Of a stretch of 64,000 bases of DNA, positions 1 through 12,699 are shown piece by piece. The DNA lies in the NCBI RefSeq assembly GCF_004664715.2, contig NC_051070.1, positions 75,438,231-75,502,230 on the forward strand, read 5' to 3'. Source of the DNA: Peromyscus leucopus (lineage: Eukaryota; Chordata; Mammalia; Rodentia; Cricetidae). Position numbers and translations under genes: made by a program. How positions within the stretch are numbered: the first letter of the stretch is position 1; every line of letters begins with the position of its first letter. Below the pieces are notes generated by a model that saw only the letters and a program-made list of their open reading frames with translations, made no database searches and had not been told where the DNA came from.

Positions 1-1830
1 GGACAGATCCCAGACAGAGACAGACACTGGTCTCTCAGCCAGAACCCCCTTCTTACTGCTTCAGTACAACTCCCCCTTTATCTGTGAGGTTAACTGTCTC
101 CACAACACAGTGATGGACAATGGGACACTTCTACCTTTTCTGTTCCAGGATGCCCAATTCTCATCCAAGAAAGCAAGCTGTGACAGACAGGTCTACCTTG
201 TGTGGCAGACACTGAGCAGTAAACTCCTCTGCAGTATTTGGGGGCTGTGTACATCTGTCCTGGTTTCCTTACAGGCTTCAGTGTTCCTAACTCACAGAAC
301 TGCCCTCAGTCTCACAGGCCGTATGTGCCAAGCCTCAGCACAGCAAAAGAATGTAAGAACTCAATCATCGGCAACAATGACCTGCACAGAGACACTTTCC
401 TATGGTGTTTTACATGTTATCTCACCCATGTGACTACCTGAAAAAAAAAAAAAGCAAGAAACTTCCAGAATTAAGTGAGATGCTAACAAAAGACTGAATC
501 ATTTAGAACATGCTTTGAAATTATTAAATTCTCAAAGTATGACATAGGTTAGCAACTTACAATGTTTCTAAGAATAATTTTGCTTATCAGCCTTCTGGGA
601 AGCCCTCACTGTCCACAATTCTGGGTTGAGAGGCAATTGTCAGCTGGGTAAGTAAAGAGACCAAATTTGTCTTTTCCCAGAGGAGCCAGAAAAGAGAGCC
701 CCAGGGACACAAACTTAGATGCCAACTGTGTTCTGAACACAGCCAATGCTCACAAAGGTTTGCTCCCTTCTCAGCTCTGAACTGGGTTAAGACAAATGCA
801 ATTACAGCTGGCTCACACAAGCTATCATCAAATACATGAAACTCAGACACTACAACCAGGATCAAAAATTATAATCTGACAAAAGTAAATTATGTGAAAT
901 TTATGCCTTTAGGAATAGTTATGTTTGCAGCACAAAACAGTCTCTGGGGAGTGTGTGTGTGAAAAATAATAAAGTGGCTTTAACACCCCCCAACACTAGC
1001 TTCCACTACTCAACAAGTCCTTTTACAATGTCCTGATAGTAAGCTTGGAGATGAAACTAGTGAACAAGACTGAACACAGTGTAGCGTAGCCCCAACTACT
1101 TTGAAAGTAGAAAAGCAAACAGAAAGGAATAATGCTAAACTACACAAATGCTAGCGACCTTGAATAGCCTTCACCCCACCCCAATCAAGCACCCATGCAC
1201 ATAAGTGAATCTAAACCAAAGCAAGGATTATTTCACAGGAACATCAAAGTGATGTGTCAGCACACTTTTGTTTGTTTTTCTGTAATGCTGATTAAACAAT
1301 GAAGCAAAATTAATTACTACCTTGAAAACCTAAAGATGACATCTCTGCAGAATAAGCCAGATCAAGCGAATTCTTGAGCTGTGCTGGCATACATCTCCCA
1401 AATAAAAATAAAACATGTGCACAAATGTGACATATAATTTGAAGTATGTGAATGTGCAATGTGGCCACCAAGCAAAGCTACATGACTCCTACAAGCCACA
1501 GCAGTATGGACACTATAAATTCATACCATGTATGCTGTAAGCTTGTGACCAATGTGCATGAGTCTGAGGTACACATATTCTACATCACTGGTGACGGTGA
1601 CAAGATCTGACAGGAAGAATTAAGCAACTGTGAATTCAAGTTTTCATTTGTGAACTAGGCTCTATTTCAAGACTGAATCTTAAGACTCAGTTAATTTTGA
1701 AAATAACACAACCTTTAACTCTTGTGTTCTTTTAACAAATCATACAGTTCAGCAGAAATACTGTTACAGCTTAACATCAAATATGAGGTTCCAACAACTG
1801 ATTTTTCCTCATCACTTCTTTTAGTCTTAG
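1..1830. other. Unassigned intronic sequence
   Basis: Moderately AT-rich unique-looking DNA with scattered short stop-limited frames. I recognise no repeat, exon or RNA gene here; a 13-A run lies near 440. Confidence 0.5.
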
Positions 1831-1869
1831 GGTGTGTGTGTGTGAGTGTGTGTGTGTGTATGTGTGTTG
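1831..1869. repeat. (TG)n microsatellite
   Basis: An interrupted GT tract (gtgtgagtgtg type) directly precedes the B3 SINE. Confidence 0.9.
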
Positions 1870-1886
1870 TATTTTGAAGCTATAAA

Positions 1887-2215
1887 TGAGGGGATGGCTC
1901 AGTTGGTAAAGTGGTTGGTGTATAAGACTGAGGACTTGAGTTTGATCCTGTGTCCATATAAAAAGCCAGGCAAAATGATGCATATCTGTAACCCCAGAAC
2001 TAGAGAAACAGAGACAGGAGGGAGGCTCCCCGAGCTTGCTGGCCAGCTAGTCTAGCCCACTCAGTGAGCTAGGTTCAGTGGGAGACCCTGTCTCAAAATC
2101 TGAAAGTAGAGTGGTTGAGGAAGAAGCCAGCTGAAGCTGACCTCAACCCTCTACAGACACCAGAGCAAACATGCGTGCATACACATGAACAGGTGGACAT
2201 TCACGTACACACATA
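1887..2215 (+). mobile_element. B3 SINE (B2 superfamily)
   Basis: It begins with a tRNA-derived promoter segment (ggggatggctcagttggtaaag, ttgagtttgatcc) followed by the B3 body: agccaggcaaaatgatgcatatctgtaacccc, the gcttgctggccagctag block, and ttcagtgggagaccctgtctcaaa. It ends in a CA-rich tail. The divergence indicates an old copy. Confidence 0.85.
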
Positions 2216-5200
2216 GTAAGTCTTCAGTTTGGAAAGTGAGGATGACTGTCTCCTACCTGCCTACTAGGGAGCCCCCAAGCCACATGAAAAGATCACCAAA
2301 GCCTCTTGGCTTCTAACTCCCTCAGCAACTTTCCCCTCACTAATCTTTGGTGAGATGTGTATTGTTACAGTGACGGCCTAGGAGGGCACTCTTACCACAC
2401 AATTCCCTCTCCCTTATGGCTCGGTGCTCATGAACAGGCCTTAGCCTGCAGGATACACTTTCTAGTAAATAAATGTACTTCGGAAGAGGTGACAGAGGGC
2501 GACTACAAGTACTGGGTCAAAGATCTGAGTAACATAACCCACGGAGCCAAGTGAGACTGGGGTTCTTGAATGACAGACACCTGCATCTTGAAGCTTCAGT
2601 AAGAAGCTGTAGTAATCACTGAAGTCTCTTCTCAGGTCACCGGTTGACCGTGTATGCGACTATTAATCCAAACGTAAGTGAAACACAGTAAACCTACAAG
2701 CCAGCACACACACTTCCTGGCATGACTACTCTGCTCTCTGGCTGGTGATCCCACGCTGTCCCGTGTCTCTCCAACTATCTCTCTCAGCTTTGACCTCCCC
2801 AAGACCAGAGCAGTCTTATTCTCCCTGAAACATCTTGCACCCTGTGAGGCATCCTAAATGTCACAGTGTCTCTTCCCCACTTAGTCCAGAATTTCATGTT
2901 CTGCTTCTGAATTCTGCAAGGCATGGATATCTTACACATGAAAATGCATTAAATACCCACCAAAGTGGCCATATAGCCATCTACCTCCTAAGGGCAGAGG
3001 CCGCTGTGCCACGTAACCCTCCAAGACTGTCCTGTCATGGAAAAGCAGCAGGCACCAAGCTCAGTCCCCTCTAGGACACATGGGTTTCTTCCTACCAATA
3101 GAATAAAGCAGTAACAGTCACTTCTTAGCTCAGGGGACAGGCTGGGAGAGGAAGAGAAACTAAACGTAAGGCTACTCTATGAATGCAACTACTAGCCTTC
3201 CTACAAAGGCATTACCTTCCTACAAAGACAATACAAGTTCTACCATTCTCGGCTACTGTATACAATATTCTCTCACACCAAAACAATCCAACATCCAAAA
3301 ATGAATTGAGACCCAATGCCATCATTTTCTTTCCCAAAGCCACCTCTAGTGCCTGTTAAGAGTCACACAGGGTTCAAGATCTTCTAGCCTCCTCTGCATC
3401 CCCTCAACCTCACTCTCCATGCCTCTCAGCTGCAGACCTCTCCACAAATTCCAGACCAATTTCCTGGCCTTGCCTTCAATTGAAAATACATTTCCCTGTG
3501 GGCACCAATTTAGATCTGTGAGTTTTACTGAATTTTATATATATATTCACAAGGACAAGCCTTGTGAACGGTTCTGAAAATTAACACCGCAGAAGGTCAT
3601 GTTGTCATTCAGAAAGCTGATACATCCCTTAGGAGGAAACCAGCTAAACAGACCTGAGCTCCTGACTGGCAGCTCCCCATTCGTTATCACCACTGCTCAC
3701 TCTGAGCCCCTTGCTCCCTCAGTCTCTCTGCTCCTGAACTATTAACCTTACCCCAGCACATCTGAGTGCCTCCACACTAATCCACCACCACTAAAGACCG
3801 ACCGACCTTTATCAACTCAACAAACTTCTCAGGAACAGCAGTCCACACACTGTGTCAGCCTCTGCCCCTTTTCTACTGGTTCTCTGTAAACCAGCTTTAT
3901 CTGCCCCGGAAAGTCATCTAACTGGCTGGTGGGCATGTCTTTGCTGGTCGACGCTTACCTTGGCCCTGCCTGGGAAATGTGCTCTTCATTGGGTTTCCAA
4001 CAAGCCAATTCCTTTCCGAGTTTCCTTCGGCATCTACTGTGCAAAATGCGTATGTAAAATGAAAAACAGAACTACGAGTAATCTGGGATGAGAACTGTGA
4101 TTTCATCTGTACACTGTGGATAAAGGTAAGCTATTCTTACTCAGAGACTTTCCTACTTCCTGGGTAGGCAAAGGACAAAAGGATGTCTCTGTGTCCTTTA
4201 TAATCGGACAGAAAATTTTAGAAAGATAAGGCAATGATTGTCACCCTCGAGTTCTGGGAGAGGCCTCTGCCATCCGCTTGATACCCCGGGCTCCAAAAAG
4301 TGACGCACGTGGCAGGTGCACGCCAACAGGTGCCTCCTGACCCAGGTGCGACTTGATTCTGAAGATGGCCGACGGCTGTAGCTGGTCACTGGCCTCACCT
4401 GACTCCTCCCATCTCCAGCAGGGTGTGGGTGTGTTCAGCCTCTGGGCATGCGCCCGGACTGTCACTTCATGGTCCAGTCTCCGGGAGGCAGGTGAGGTGT
4501 TGAAGGAAGACTGAAGAGTCCTGAGTCAAAATGGCCTCCGCAGCTGGTTCGGACCCTGCTGCGCATGTGTGGCAGCAGTGCTGTGAACTCGGGTCAGCAG
4601 CTCCTCCCGCAAAGCACGGGGCTGGGCTAGGGAGTCCAGGTGTACTTAACCAAATGCCCTCCACCATCCCCTTGCCTATTTCATATACCTTCTACAACCT
4701 GGAGCCTGGCCAGGGAGAACAAGAGCAGGAGAGAGGCTGCCTGGGGCAGATGGCATCTGGGTCAAGGCTCCTGATGCAGTGATTCACTGCAAATCGGGCC
4801 TGGCAGGAGAGTTCCGGCAGAAACAGTGACACTTTCTCAAATGGTAAAAGCGCTAACAGAGAAGCCATGGAAAGAAAGCACGTGATGCTGAGAGAAAAGT
4901 CCTGCTGAGGAGTGAACAGTGAGAAAATGGTGGTGTCAGACGCCAGACTCTGGCCCCGAGCTGGCTTGAGACATACATTAACACCCCGAGAAGTGGCCCT
5001 GTCCTGTTTCTCGGCCCATCTCCTCTTGTTCTTTGGGGATATTGCCCCGTGTGGTTCTAATGTGCTGTCCTCTGCACAGCCACACAGGGCTCTTGGATGT
5101 AGGACTCAGCCCTCTCTGCTGACCAGAGTCCAGCCTGCCAGCTGACCCAGGCCTTTGAAGTCAGTGCTCCCCAACACCTCATGTCTCTTCCCAGAAGAAA

Positions 5201-5229
5201 GCCCGTTTGTACAGATTTTAGTTTGGGTT
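2216..5229. other. Unassigned intronic sequence
   Basis: No feature is supportable. The stretch 4250-4640 is somewhat richer in G, C and CpG than its surroundings but falls short of a CpG island and has no splice-flanked frame that I recognise. A short C-rich/CA tract lies at about 5250-5278. Confidence 0.45.
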
Positions 5230-5886
5230 GCAAGGTTCATCGTCTCGTCCCGCCCCCCCACCCCCCACACACACATACAAAATAGATAAGACTATGGATT
5301 TGAAGTTCAGTGGAACATTTGTATAAAATTTGCAAGTATCCATATTTGGTCCCCAGTACCCCAAGGAGGAGGAAGAGGGAGAGTAACCAATCTACATGTA
5401 TAATGAGAAACACTAAAAAACCTTTTACCCTACCTACTGCTGCCCTGGAATTCTGTCATCTGTCAACCCTGCCCATGGAAAATAAATACAAAACAACACG
5501 TATTTCACACTGTAACAAATTTTCTCTAGCTTTGATAAGCCAAATATCTTCCTATTTATATTAACTCATCTATTTATACCCTGTAACCAGGGTTTCTACT
5601 TCAATTCTAAGGACTTCAATTGGAACTACAAATACAGACAGTGCATCTCTGCATTAACAGCATTGATTCTACCTGAAAATATACACAATACAGAAGGTAA
5701 GAGGCTTCCTAAGAGGTGCCTTTGTAAGAAGCACCCTATGAACATGTATAGCACAGTGTGGAGAAGGGCAGACTTCACAGCTGACAGACCACACAACCAA
5801 GCTGAGGCACCTTGACTCGGCGGCCTCCTCAGCATCTGAGCAGCCATCCCTGCCCTGTGCTGAGGGGTAATGAATCATGGAGGGAG

Positions 5887-6187
5887 AGGCCGGGGCATGG
5901 GTCCAGCTGCAGTGCTTTCCACACAGGCATGAGGACCTGACTGAGTTCTGACCCCAGAACCCATGAAGCAGTGTATGGCAGGGTGATGCAGGCCTGTAAT
6001 CTCGGTGCTGGGCGAAGGTGGAGAGGAGGTGGAGAAAGGTGGATCCCGGGGACTTGCTGGCTAGTTACCCAGTTTAGGCTAATCCATGAGTTCCAGGTTC
6101 AGTGAGCGAGCCTGTCTCGGAAATAAGGTAGAGAGCAACTGAGGCAGACAGTCAACGTCAACACCTGGTGTGCGTGCACACACACAG
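5887..6187 (+). mobile_element. B3 SINE
   Basis: It contains the B3 landmarks gcatgaggacctgactgagttc, gcaggcctgtaatctcggtgctggg, ggatcccggggacttgctggc, gttcagtgagcgagcctgtctc and a terminal CA run. A B1-type element follows immediately. Confidence 0.85.
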
Positions 6188-6306
6188 ATGGGCCTGGTGT
6201 GGTACATGCTGTAATCCTGGCAGTTGGGAGCCTCAGGCAGGCACTGTGCATGGAGGCCAACACTGCTTACATAGTGAGACCCCCGTCTCAAAACAAAACA
6301 AAAAAG
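6188..6306 (+). mobile_element. B1 SINE, old copy
   Basis: It has the B1 order: ggcctggtgtggtacatgctgtaatcctggcag, gcctcaggcaggcactg, ggaggccaa and gtgagacccccgtctcaaaac, with an A-rich tail. It inserted at the tail of the preceding B3 copy. Confidence 0.8.
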
Positions 6307-6624
6307 ATCACAGATGGACCCAAAGAGTTTTAGAACAGCTTGAAGCTAAGAAAATCAAATTATTCCACAGGCTAAAGGTCAAACACAAAAGCTGGATCCA
6401 CCTTTACTTCAAAACCAATTTTGTCCTCTCAGAGAAATCCAATCTTAAGTCCTGCAGCTGTTTCTTCCGCTAATTACTTTTGTGTTCCCGGACAGCGCAT
6501 CTTACAGACTGCGTCCGCTGATTGATCGCTCTCTCTTCCTTCTCCTCTGTGCTCTGTCCCCAACACCACAGGCAAACAGCTCCTTTTATTCTTCCAATGG
6601 CTCTGTACCATACAGTTTTTGGTT

Positions 6625-6706
6625 AAGTCAGTATCCATCAAGGCATTATTTTTTACGATATTAATAAGTCAGTATCCATCGAGGCATTATGTTTTACGAT
6701 ATTAAT
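6625..6706. repeat. 41-bp direct tandem duplication
   Basis: Two adjacent 41-bp units (6625-6665 and 6666-6706) each start aagtcagtatccatc and end tttacgatattaat. They differ at only two positions by eye. Confidence 0.9.
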
Positions 6707-7514
6707 GGTACTCAAAGCCAAGTCCTGCAGTGAATGATGATTAAATTTTTTCTATTCAATTATTAGTTTTCTCTGGAGTTTTACTAGCTTTTGATTTGTT
6801 TTGTATCGATTAATCTTGACTCTCTCTAAAAGTATAAATCTACCAACATAGTCATCAGAGAGTTCAAAAAACATCATTCTGGGTGTTTTTGTTTTTGAAT
6901 TCCCCCTTGTAAACAAAACTTCAGGTGACTGTTGCAGCCTGCACCATGTCCTCTGGCCTGCGTGCCAGCTGGAACCCTGATTCTCTTCATCTTCACGGGA
7001 AGTCCTTTCTTCCCCCGTGGGATTATTTCCTGGACTATTTCCTGGACTCAGGGCACTCCTCTTTACTCTCTCCTTTAGATAAATCTATCTTCCAGTAACT
7101 TTGGAGAGAGTACAGAGCCAGGGACACTTTCTCCTCCCACTCGCGTAAGAAGACATACTTATTTTATCCCCACAATTCACTCGCAGTTCGGCAGGAAATA
7201 CACTCTGGGGGTAGGACACTGTTCAAGCGGGTTGCTGGAGAGGCTTTGTGACTCCTGGGTCTTCACGCGCAGTGACTGCTGTTTCTGGAAACTACTACTG
7301 TCCTTTATGTTTGGCATTCTGAATTTCAGGTTATGTCTTGATGGAGCTCTTTCCTTCTATTTCTGGTGGATTGTCAATATTTCATCCACTTTTACCCCAT
7401 TATTACTTAGCTCCTTTCCTTCCAGTCTGCTCTTGGATTCACATTTATTTGCTATTACTCTTCCCTGATGGAGTGTTATTTTTAAGGTTTTTTTCTTTCT
7501 TTCCATCATTTCAT
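6707..7514. other. Unassigned intronic sequence
   Basis: AT-rich 5' half and pyrimidine-rich 3' half. I recognise nothing in it. The long T/C-rich frames near 7230-7520 are compositional. Confidence 0.45.
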
Positions 7515-8150
7515 TTGTAATGAGTTATTTTTATTAACTCTTTGAGAATCCCATAGAATGTATTTCTATCATATTCACTTCCCCTCCCCCAACTCTTCTC
7601 AGCTCCATCCCCAGTTCATATCCACTCAGCTTTATGTCCTCATTTTTTTTTTTTTCTGTTGCTAAAAGATCTATCCAGCCCAATTAGTACTGACCATGAA
7701 CTCTCTGGGTGTATGGCCATTATTGGAACATGTTTCAACTGCCAGGGGCCACAGCCTAAAGAAAAGCAGCACTTCCTCTTCCGGCAGCCATCAATTAGCA
7801 ACAGTTCCTCAGCTGGGGCTGGGAATTCTCACCCTTCCACAGTCCTGTGCATGCTGTCACAGTCTCTGTGAGGCCCGACGTTCAACTGCCTGTCTGTCTA
7901 GAAAACAGTTTCTTTATAGTCACTCACTATCTCCAGCTCTCGCAATCCTTCTGAGGCTGCCCCTCTGCAATGATCCCCGAATCTTGGGAAGACAGGCTAT
8001 GACACAGACGCCCACTTAGGGCTGAGCACTCTGCGTCTCTCACTGATGGCACCTTGGCTAGTTGTGGGCCTCTGTGCTAACTGCCATCCACTAACCAGGC
8101 AGGGTCTCTGACGAGGCTGCGGGATGTGCTTACTAGGAGTGGAACCTTAT
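7515..8150 (-). mobile_element. L1 (Lx-type) 3' UTR, antisense
   Basis: The block containing ggtgtatggccattattgg, ccaggggccacagcctaaag, agggctgagcactctgcg and ccttggctagttgtgggcctctgtg is rodent L1 3' UTR read backwards. The orientation is supported internally: the plus-strand L1 tail at 46.8-48.0 kb carries the same motifs as their reverse complement (about 47400-47800). No ORF2 coding remains. Confidence 0.7.
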
Positions 8151-8513
8151 GCCATCACGGGAATGTTTAATACATTACTTCATTTTCCAGTCTATTTCCA
8201 CCCCTCTCTACTCCAGGAAGAATTTCAAACTTTATTTTCCAAACTTTTCATTTGTTTTCATCTTGGTATTATGTTTCTACCAGACATTCATTTTGAAAAC
8301 CCTGGAACCACAAGATTTTAAGAACAATGCCATGAATTCTGTATAGCTTTAACTAGATTTACCAATTGTGAACGTCTCATATCTTCCCACTTCTTATGTG
8401 CTCATCTTTTCTTTCTTGGTGAATTCGAAGTGTGACATTTCACTCCTGAATACTAATGGCTGCTTCTAAGAATAAGAGTTATTACCATTACCATACTAAC
8501 AAACTTTAAAATT

Positions 8514-8640
8514 AGTCTTGGTCTGATGGTGTGCACTGTAATCCTAGCACTGGGGAGGCTGATGTAGAAGGATTTCAAGTCTGAGGCCCAACTAGTCTGA
8601 ACACAAAACCCCATGTCAAAAAAACCAACCAAACAAAAAC
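8514..8640 (+). mobile_element. PB1/B1 monomer SINE, diverged
   Basis: ggtctgatggtgtgcactgtaatcctagcactggggaggctg is the B1 5' half. It is followed by a degenerate right half and an A-rich tail with caaaccaac units. Confidence 0.7.
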
Positions 8641-9056
8641 AGAAACGGGACCACAGGAATTCAACATTAATATGAAAATATCTAACCTACTGCCCAAATT
8701 CAAATTTCCCCAGTCAAGACCCTATTGTTCCATTTCTCCAGATCCAGGATCTAATCACGGGGTGTGCCTTTCATGTAGCTGCCCTGTCTCTTCCCTCCTC
8801 TCGTGCAGCACAAGTCACTGAGGGCACGCTGCAGCCCCTGACTCCTGACTGTGGCCACTTCCTGAGCTCCTCAAAGCCAGTGCTCAGCCTGAGTTAGCGA
8901 GGCCTTACCCTCCAGCTTCTCAAAAGGCTTGGTAGGCATCCAATTCCTGGTACTGAACCCTTTCCATTTTCTATGTTCAGATCCTTAGGTCTGAAACAGT
9001 ATCTCAAAGCCTCTCTTTATGTATTCTCTATAAACCACTGAAGTTCCAAAAGGCTT

Positions 9057-9071
9057 CCCCCCCCCCCCCCC
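9057..9071. repeat. Poly-C run (15 C)
   Basis: An uninterrupted run of 15 C on the plus strand. Such runs are prone to length error in sequencing. Confidence 0.95.
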
Positions 9072-9074
9072 GTC

Positions 9075-11215
9075 CCATCTACAAATGCTTACGCTTTGGT
9101 ATGACATGAGTTCTACGAACACACTTCTCAGTTCATTTTGACTAATGTGAAGATGTGTGCACTCAAGGGGAGAAGTTTAATTTTAAAAGAATGTTTACCG
9201 CTTTAACAGGTGAAAGTGACTTTCCAGAACTGCAGGTATTTTGTGGCAATGAAGAGCAAAATGACTCCGGCTGTGAACTACTGCACTGACTCACGCTGAA
9301 ACGCCAGTTTCCACACCACTGCTTTTGAGGCATTAGTGCAAATGTCGTCACAGGAAAGGGTAAATGCAATCATAGCCCAACAGCTTTCCAGCGCTCACAC
9401 CTTGTCGTCCAATGGAAATACTTTGAGTTCTTGTACAGATTTGTCTACGCCTACGTGAACTTTCCCTTCCCTGCATCATGCCCTCCCCCTTAAACTCCCT
9501 GTTCTGGCACAGATGCCACCTCTGGAAGCCCTCTCCACCTACCTGACTGGAGGCCATGTGTTCCAGGGCCACATTCCCTGCGCCAGTGCGCTCGGGTGAC
9601 GAGGTTTCTAAGGCTCTTCAGACGCCCTCTGCTGTACCTGCACCAAGGATTTGTTCTTTGCTCACCAGACTGATCCCTGAACTGTGAAAATGCCTTCCAT
9701 CACTCTGGCTGATGCAACCTGGTAACACACTTCTTTAATTTAGCCACCATGCCAGACAGGCAAGAGCGTCTGCCTGGCTTTGCCTGCCTGCATGTCTAGA
9801 TGAGGTTGGCTTTACATTTGCCTTCTGGGCTCAGTCTGAATACCTGACAGCTGAAGTGACTGCCATTGGATAGAGTTCCAGCGTCCATAGAGAAAGAAGG
9901 CATGCTGTCACGGTCCCCAGAAAGCCAAGGGCCCCGAGGGCCACTACTGGTTAGAGGTGTTACTCTGTGCTTGTGGTCTCTGCCAGTGTAGGCCTTGCTA
10001 CCTTCGGCCACACTGACAGGCCTCAGTTGCTGTCTTGCTGGTTCTAAGTCCTTTTAGCCTTTAGCTGGTACTGAACTCCTGACCTCAGTGATGGAGCTTT
10101 TATCTAACCAGCAATTCCCTCTCCATGTTCTATACTGGACCTAGATCTAACTGTGGTTTATCTACAGTGTGAGCCTGGGTTTCTGGACAAACACAATCTT
10201 CTGACAGAAAATGTGCCTACCATCCACGTTGGTTCCTGTTCCTCATCTACTCCAATGATACCAGATTCTAATAGGGCTGATGGCTTGCTGGAACTTCCCA
10301 CTAAGTTATAATCCCTAAGGGGCATTGAATGAAATATACCCAGTGCCTACTATAATACTTACTAGATAGTTGATGCTCCAAGTATCTGTTAAGCTGATTC
10401 AATAAGATCATGTATATAAAGTTATTAGCACAGTGCCAAGACACAGAAGTCAACAGGGAAGCTGTCTGGATCATGATGGGATGATAATTACAAGAATGCC
10501 ATGGCTTATGCAGAAATTATTCAGTAATTTTATTGGCATGCATGCAAAATATATTCTCTATTAGGGTGAGAATCTCAGCATGTATCTCAGGGCAATGAGA
10601 GATGATGTGGACCATGAGTCTATGCTCTTGGGGAGTCATTTTTGTTATTGATTTCTGCCATCTCCCCAGAACTGCATTGCAGACTTACAATTCAACAGCC
10701 ATGACAACTGGCTGAGCATATCTGGATGAGGCCCAGCCAAACACATTTCAGAGGCAGGACTCACCAGCTCACACACCATACTGCCAGTCCCTCTAGGATT
10801 TTAATAAAAAGGAGTGGCAGTGACCCGGGGATCTGGAAAACATTCGACAGAGTTCCACGGCGAAAGCCACCAGCCAGCACATGAGAGCCCTGGCTGAGAG
10901 GGAAACACTGGACTGATGAAATGTCAGCCGTCGGGACTCCGCCTGGCTGGTGAGAACATGCAGCTTCTCCCTGTTATTTTAAAACATCTCAAGTGAAACC
11001 GCTCTGACTGTGCTTTCTAGGAATAAAGAACCATTAGCAAAGCAGAGCAGCCGTTGATGGAACTCTAGCAGGAGAGGTATTACAGCCAGCCTAGCACATA
11101 GCTACTGAGCTCTGACTGACAATGCTAGAATACTCAGTGTGACCAGGCAGTGATGGTAAACTGCAAGGACACTCAAGGTTTACACAGCACGGTCCACGGG
11201 GAAGAGACTGCTGCA
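9075..11215. other. Unassigned intronic sequence
   Basis: No repeat or exon recognised with confidence across these 2.1 kb. The short frames on both strands lack flanking splice sites. Confidence 0.45.
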
Positions 11216-11217
11216 AG

Positions 11218-11431
11218 GTTTTTATCAATCAACCTTCCTGATGCTGTGACCCTTTAATACGGTTCCTCGTGTTGCGGTGAACTCCAACCATAAAATTACT
11301 CTGTTGCTACTTTATAACTGCTATGAATCGTAATGTAAATATCTGACTTGCAGGACATATGATATATGACCGCGGGGGGGGGGGGGGGGGGGGGGGGGGG
11401 GAGGTCATGGCCCACAGGTTGAGAAGCACTT
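11218..11431. mobile_element. URR1-type hAT-Charlie DNA transposon with internal G run
   Basis: The order ccttcctgatgctgtgaccctttaat, ccaaccataaaattac, tataactgctatgaatcg, taatgtaaatatctga, then gcccacaggttgagaagcact is the rodent nonautonomous URR1 element. Its ends are inverted (tcaacc / ggttga). The normal gacccc/ggggtc palindrome near the right end is replaced by 28 G. Confidence 0.8.
11374..11401. repeat. Poly-G run (28 G)
   Basis: Twenty-eight consecutive G on the plus strand inside the URR1 element. The plus strand is the template strand for PELI2 transcription. Confidence 0.95.
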
Positions 11432-12608
11432 ATCTAGAGTAACTTACGCTCCTCCTCACCTTGAATGGGGGGCAGGGATGGTGTGCAACCCTGATTAGTC
11501 TTGGTAACAAATCACACCCATTTTGCTTTGATGACGTGTAGGGAAGCAACCCAAGGACACAGCCAGTTCTCGAGGCCATCACTAGTTCTAACCAGGTCAC
11601 CTTCTTCCCTGCTCCAGTTACCAGTGCATCAAGTGTGCGCTCCGGCGTTCAACTCTGTCAACTACAGCCAGTGTGTGAATGCCCGCTGTTCTTTCTGCTG
11701 AGGAGACACTGACTGAAAGCTGACCTCTGTCTGGCGGGTTATCTGTGTCCTCTTCCTGCACTGAAACTAATAATTACGGACCAGTCCACAGGAACCCGAC
11801 TCTCCAATCACCCCTTAAACGTCTGGTACTTAGAGCAAATTTTATTCTCACTGCACTTAACTAATTGTTCCCTCTCCCAACTATTTTCTAACCCAAGATC
11901 CAGCACCCAGAAAGTACGTGAAGGGGATCCCTGGCCACAGGCTCCCTGCAAGGTCATCAGAGGCCTTGACACACCCTCTTGGAGTGACACTGTGCTTGGC
12001 AAGAACATTCATCACGTCACTGCTATCTAGCCCAGGGAACACATTTCATTCACGTTTAAAATAAATAAATGGCTTTACTTTCCTCAATATTCCTTTTAAT
12101 TTTCTATCGAGTCACTGCCTTCACCAGGTACCCTGAGCTCTCCTCTGCCCTTCCGCTGCAAGAGAGAGGGGGTTTCTGCTTCCTCGGCCAGTCCTGGCTG
12201 GACTCCAGCCGCTCCCGTCTGTGAGACTGCCCAGCCTAACCCCATCCTCTCCACAGGCTCAGGACCTTTGGGATTCAAACACGTCCGAGACTCTTCTACA
12301 TTAACGTCTGTATGAATAACCCCTCTTTAACTCCACTTCCTGTCACCAACATCACTCACTGGTCCAGTCCTACGCTTGCCAATACTGTCTTTACCTCCCA
12401 CACCTCTACAGCCCATTCCATCTTTAGTACCACCCCAGTGCACTATACCTCAGTGAAGAGCATCCCTAACGGCCACCTTATACTGGTGACATCAGTGGAT
12501 TCCTTCAGTGCTTCCCTGCTTGGCGCCTCGTAGACCACACTTGCTGCCAACTGCTGGCCTTACTCAAAGCCCCGGGTTCTCCTCTTATTCCTTGGGCTCA
12601 GAGCCCTT
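11432..12608. other. Unassigned intronic sequence
   Basis: Nothing recognised. The C/T-rich frames around 12300-12530 look compositional. Confidence 0.4.
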
Positions 12609-12609
12609 A

Positions 12610-12627
12610 AATCAATCAATCAATCAA

Positions 12628-12686
<59 letters not shown>

Positions 12687-12699
12687 CCCCTCTCTCTCC
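12610..12699. repeat. (AATC)n followed by (TC)n microsatellite
   Basis: About five to six AATC units (12610-12633) lead straight into about 65 bp of TC repeat, with a few CCC interruptions at the end. Confidence 0.95.

Noticed and set aside
4250..4640. Possible CpG island or promoter
   Set aside because: CpG is only modestly raised, with no linked first exon or start signal.
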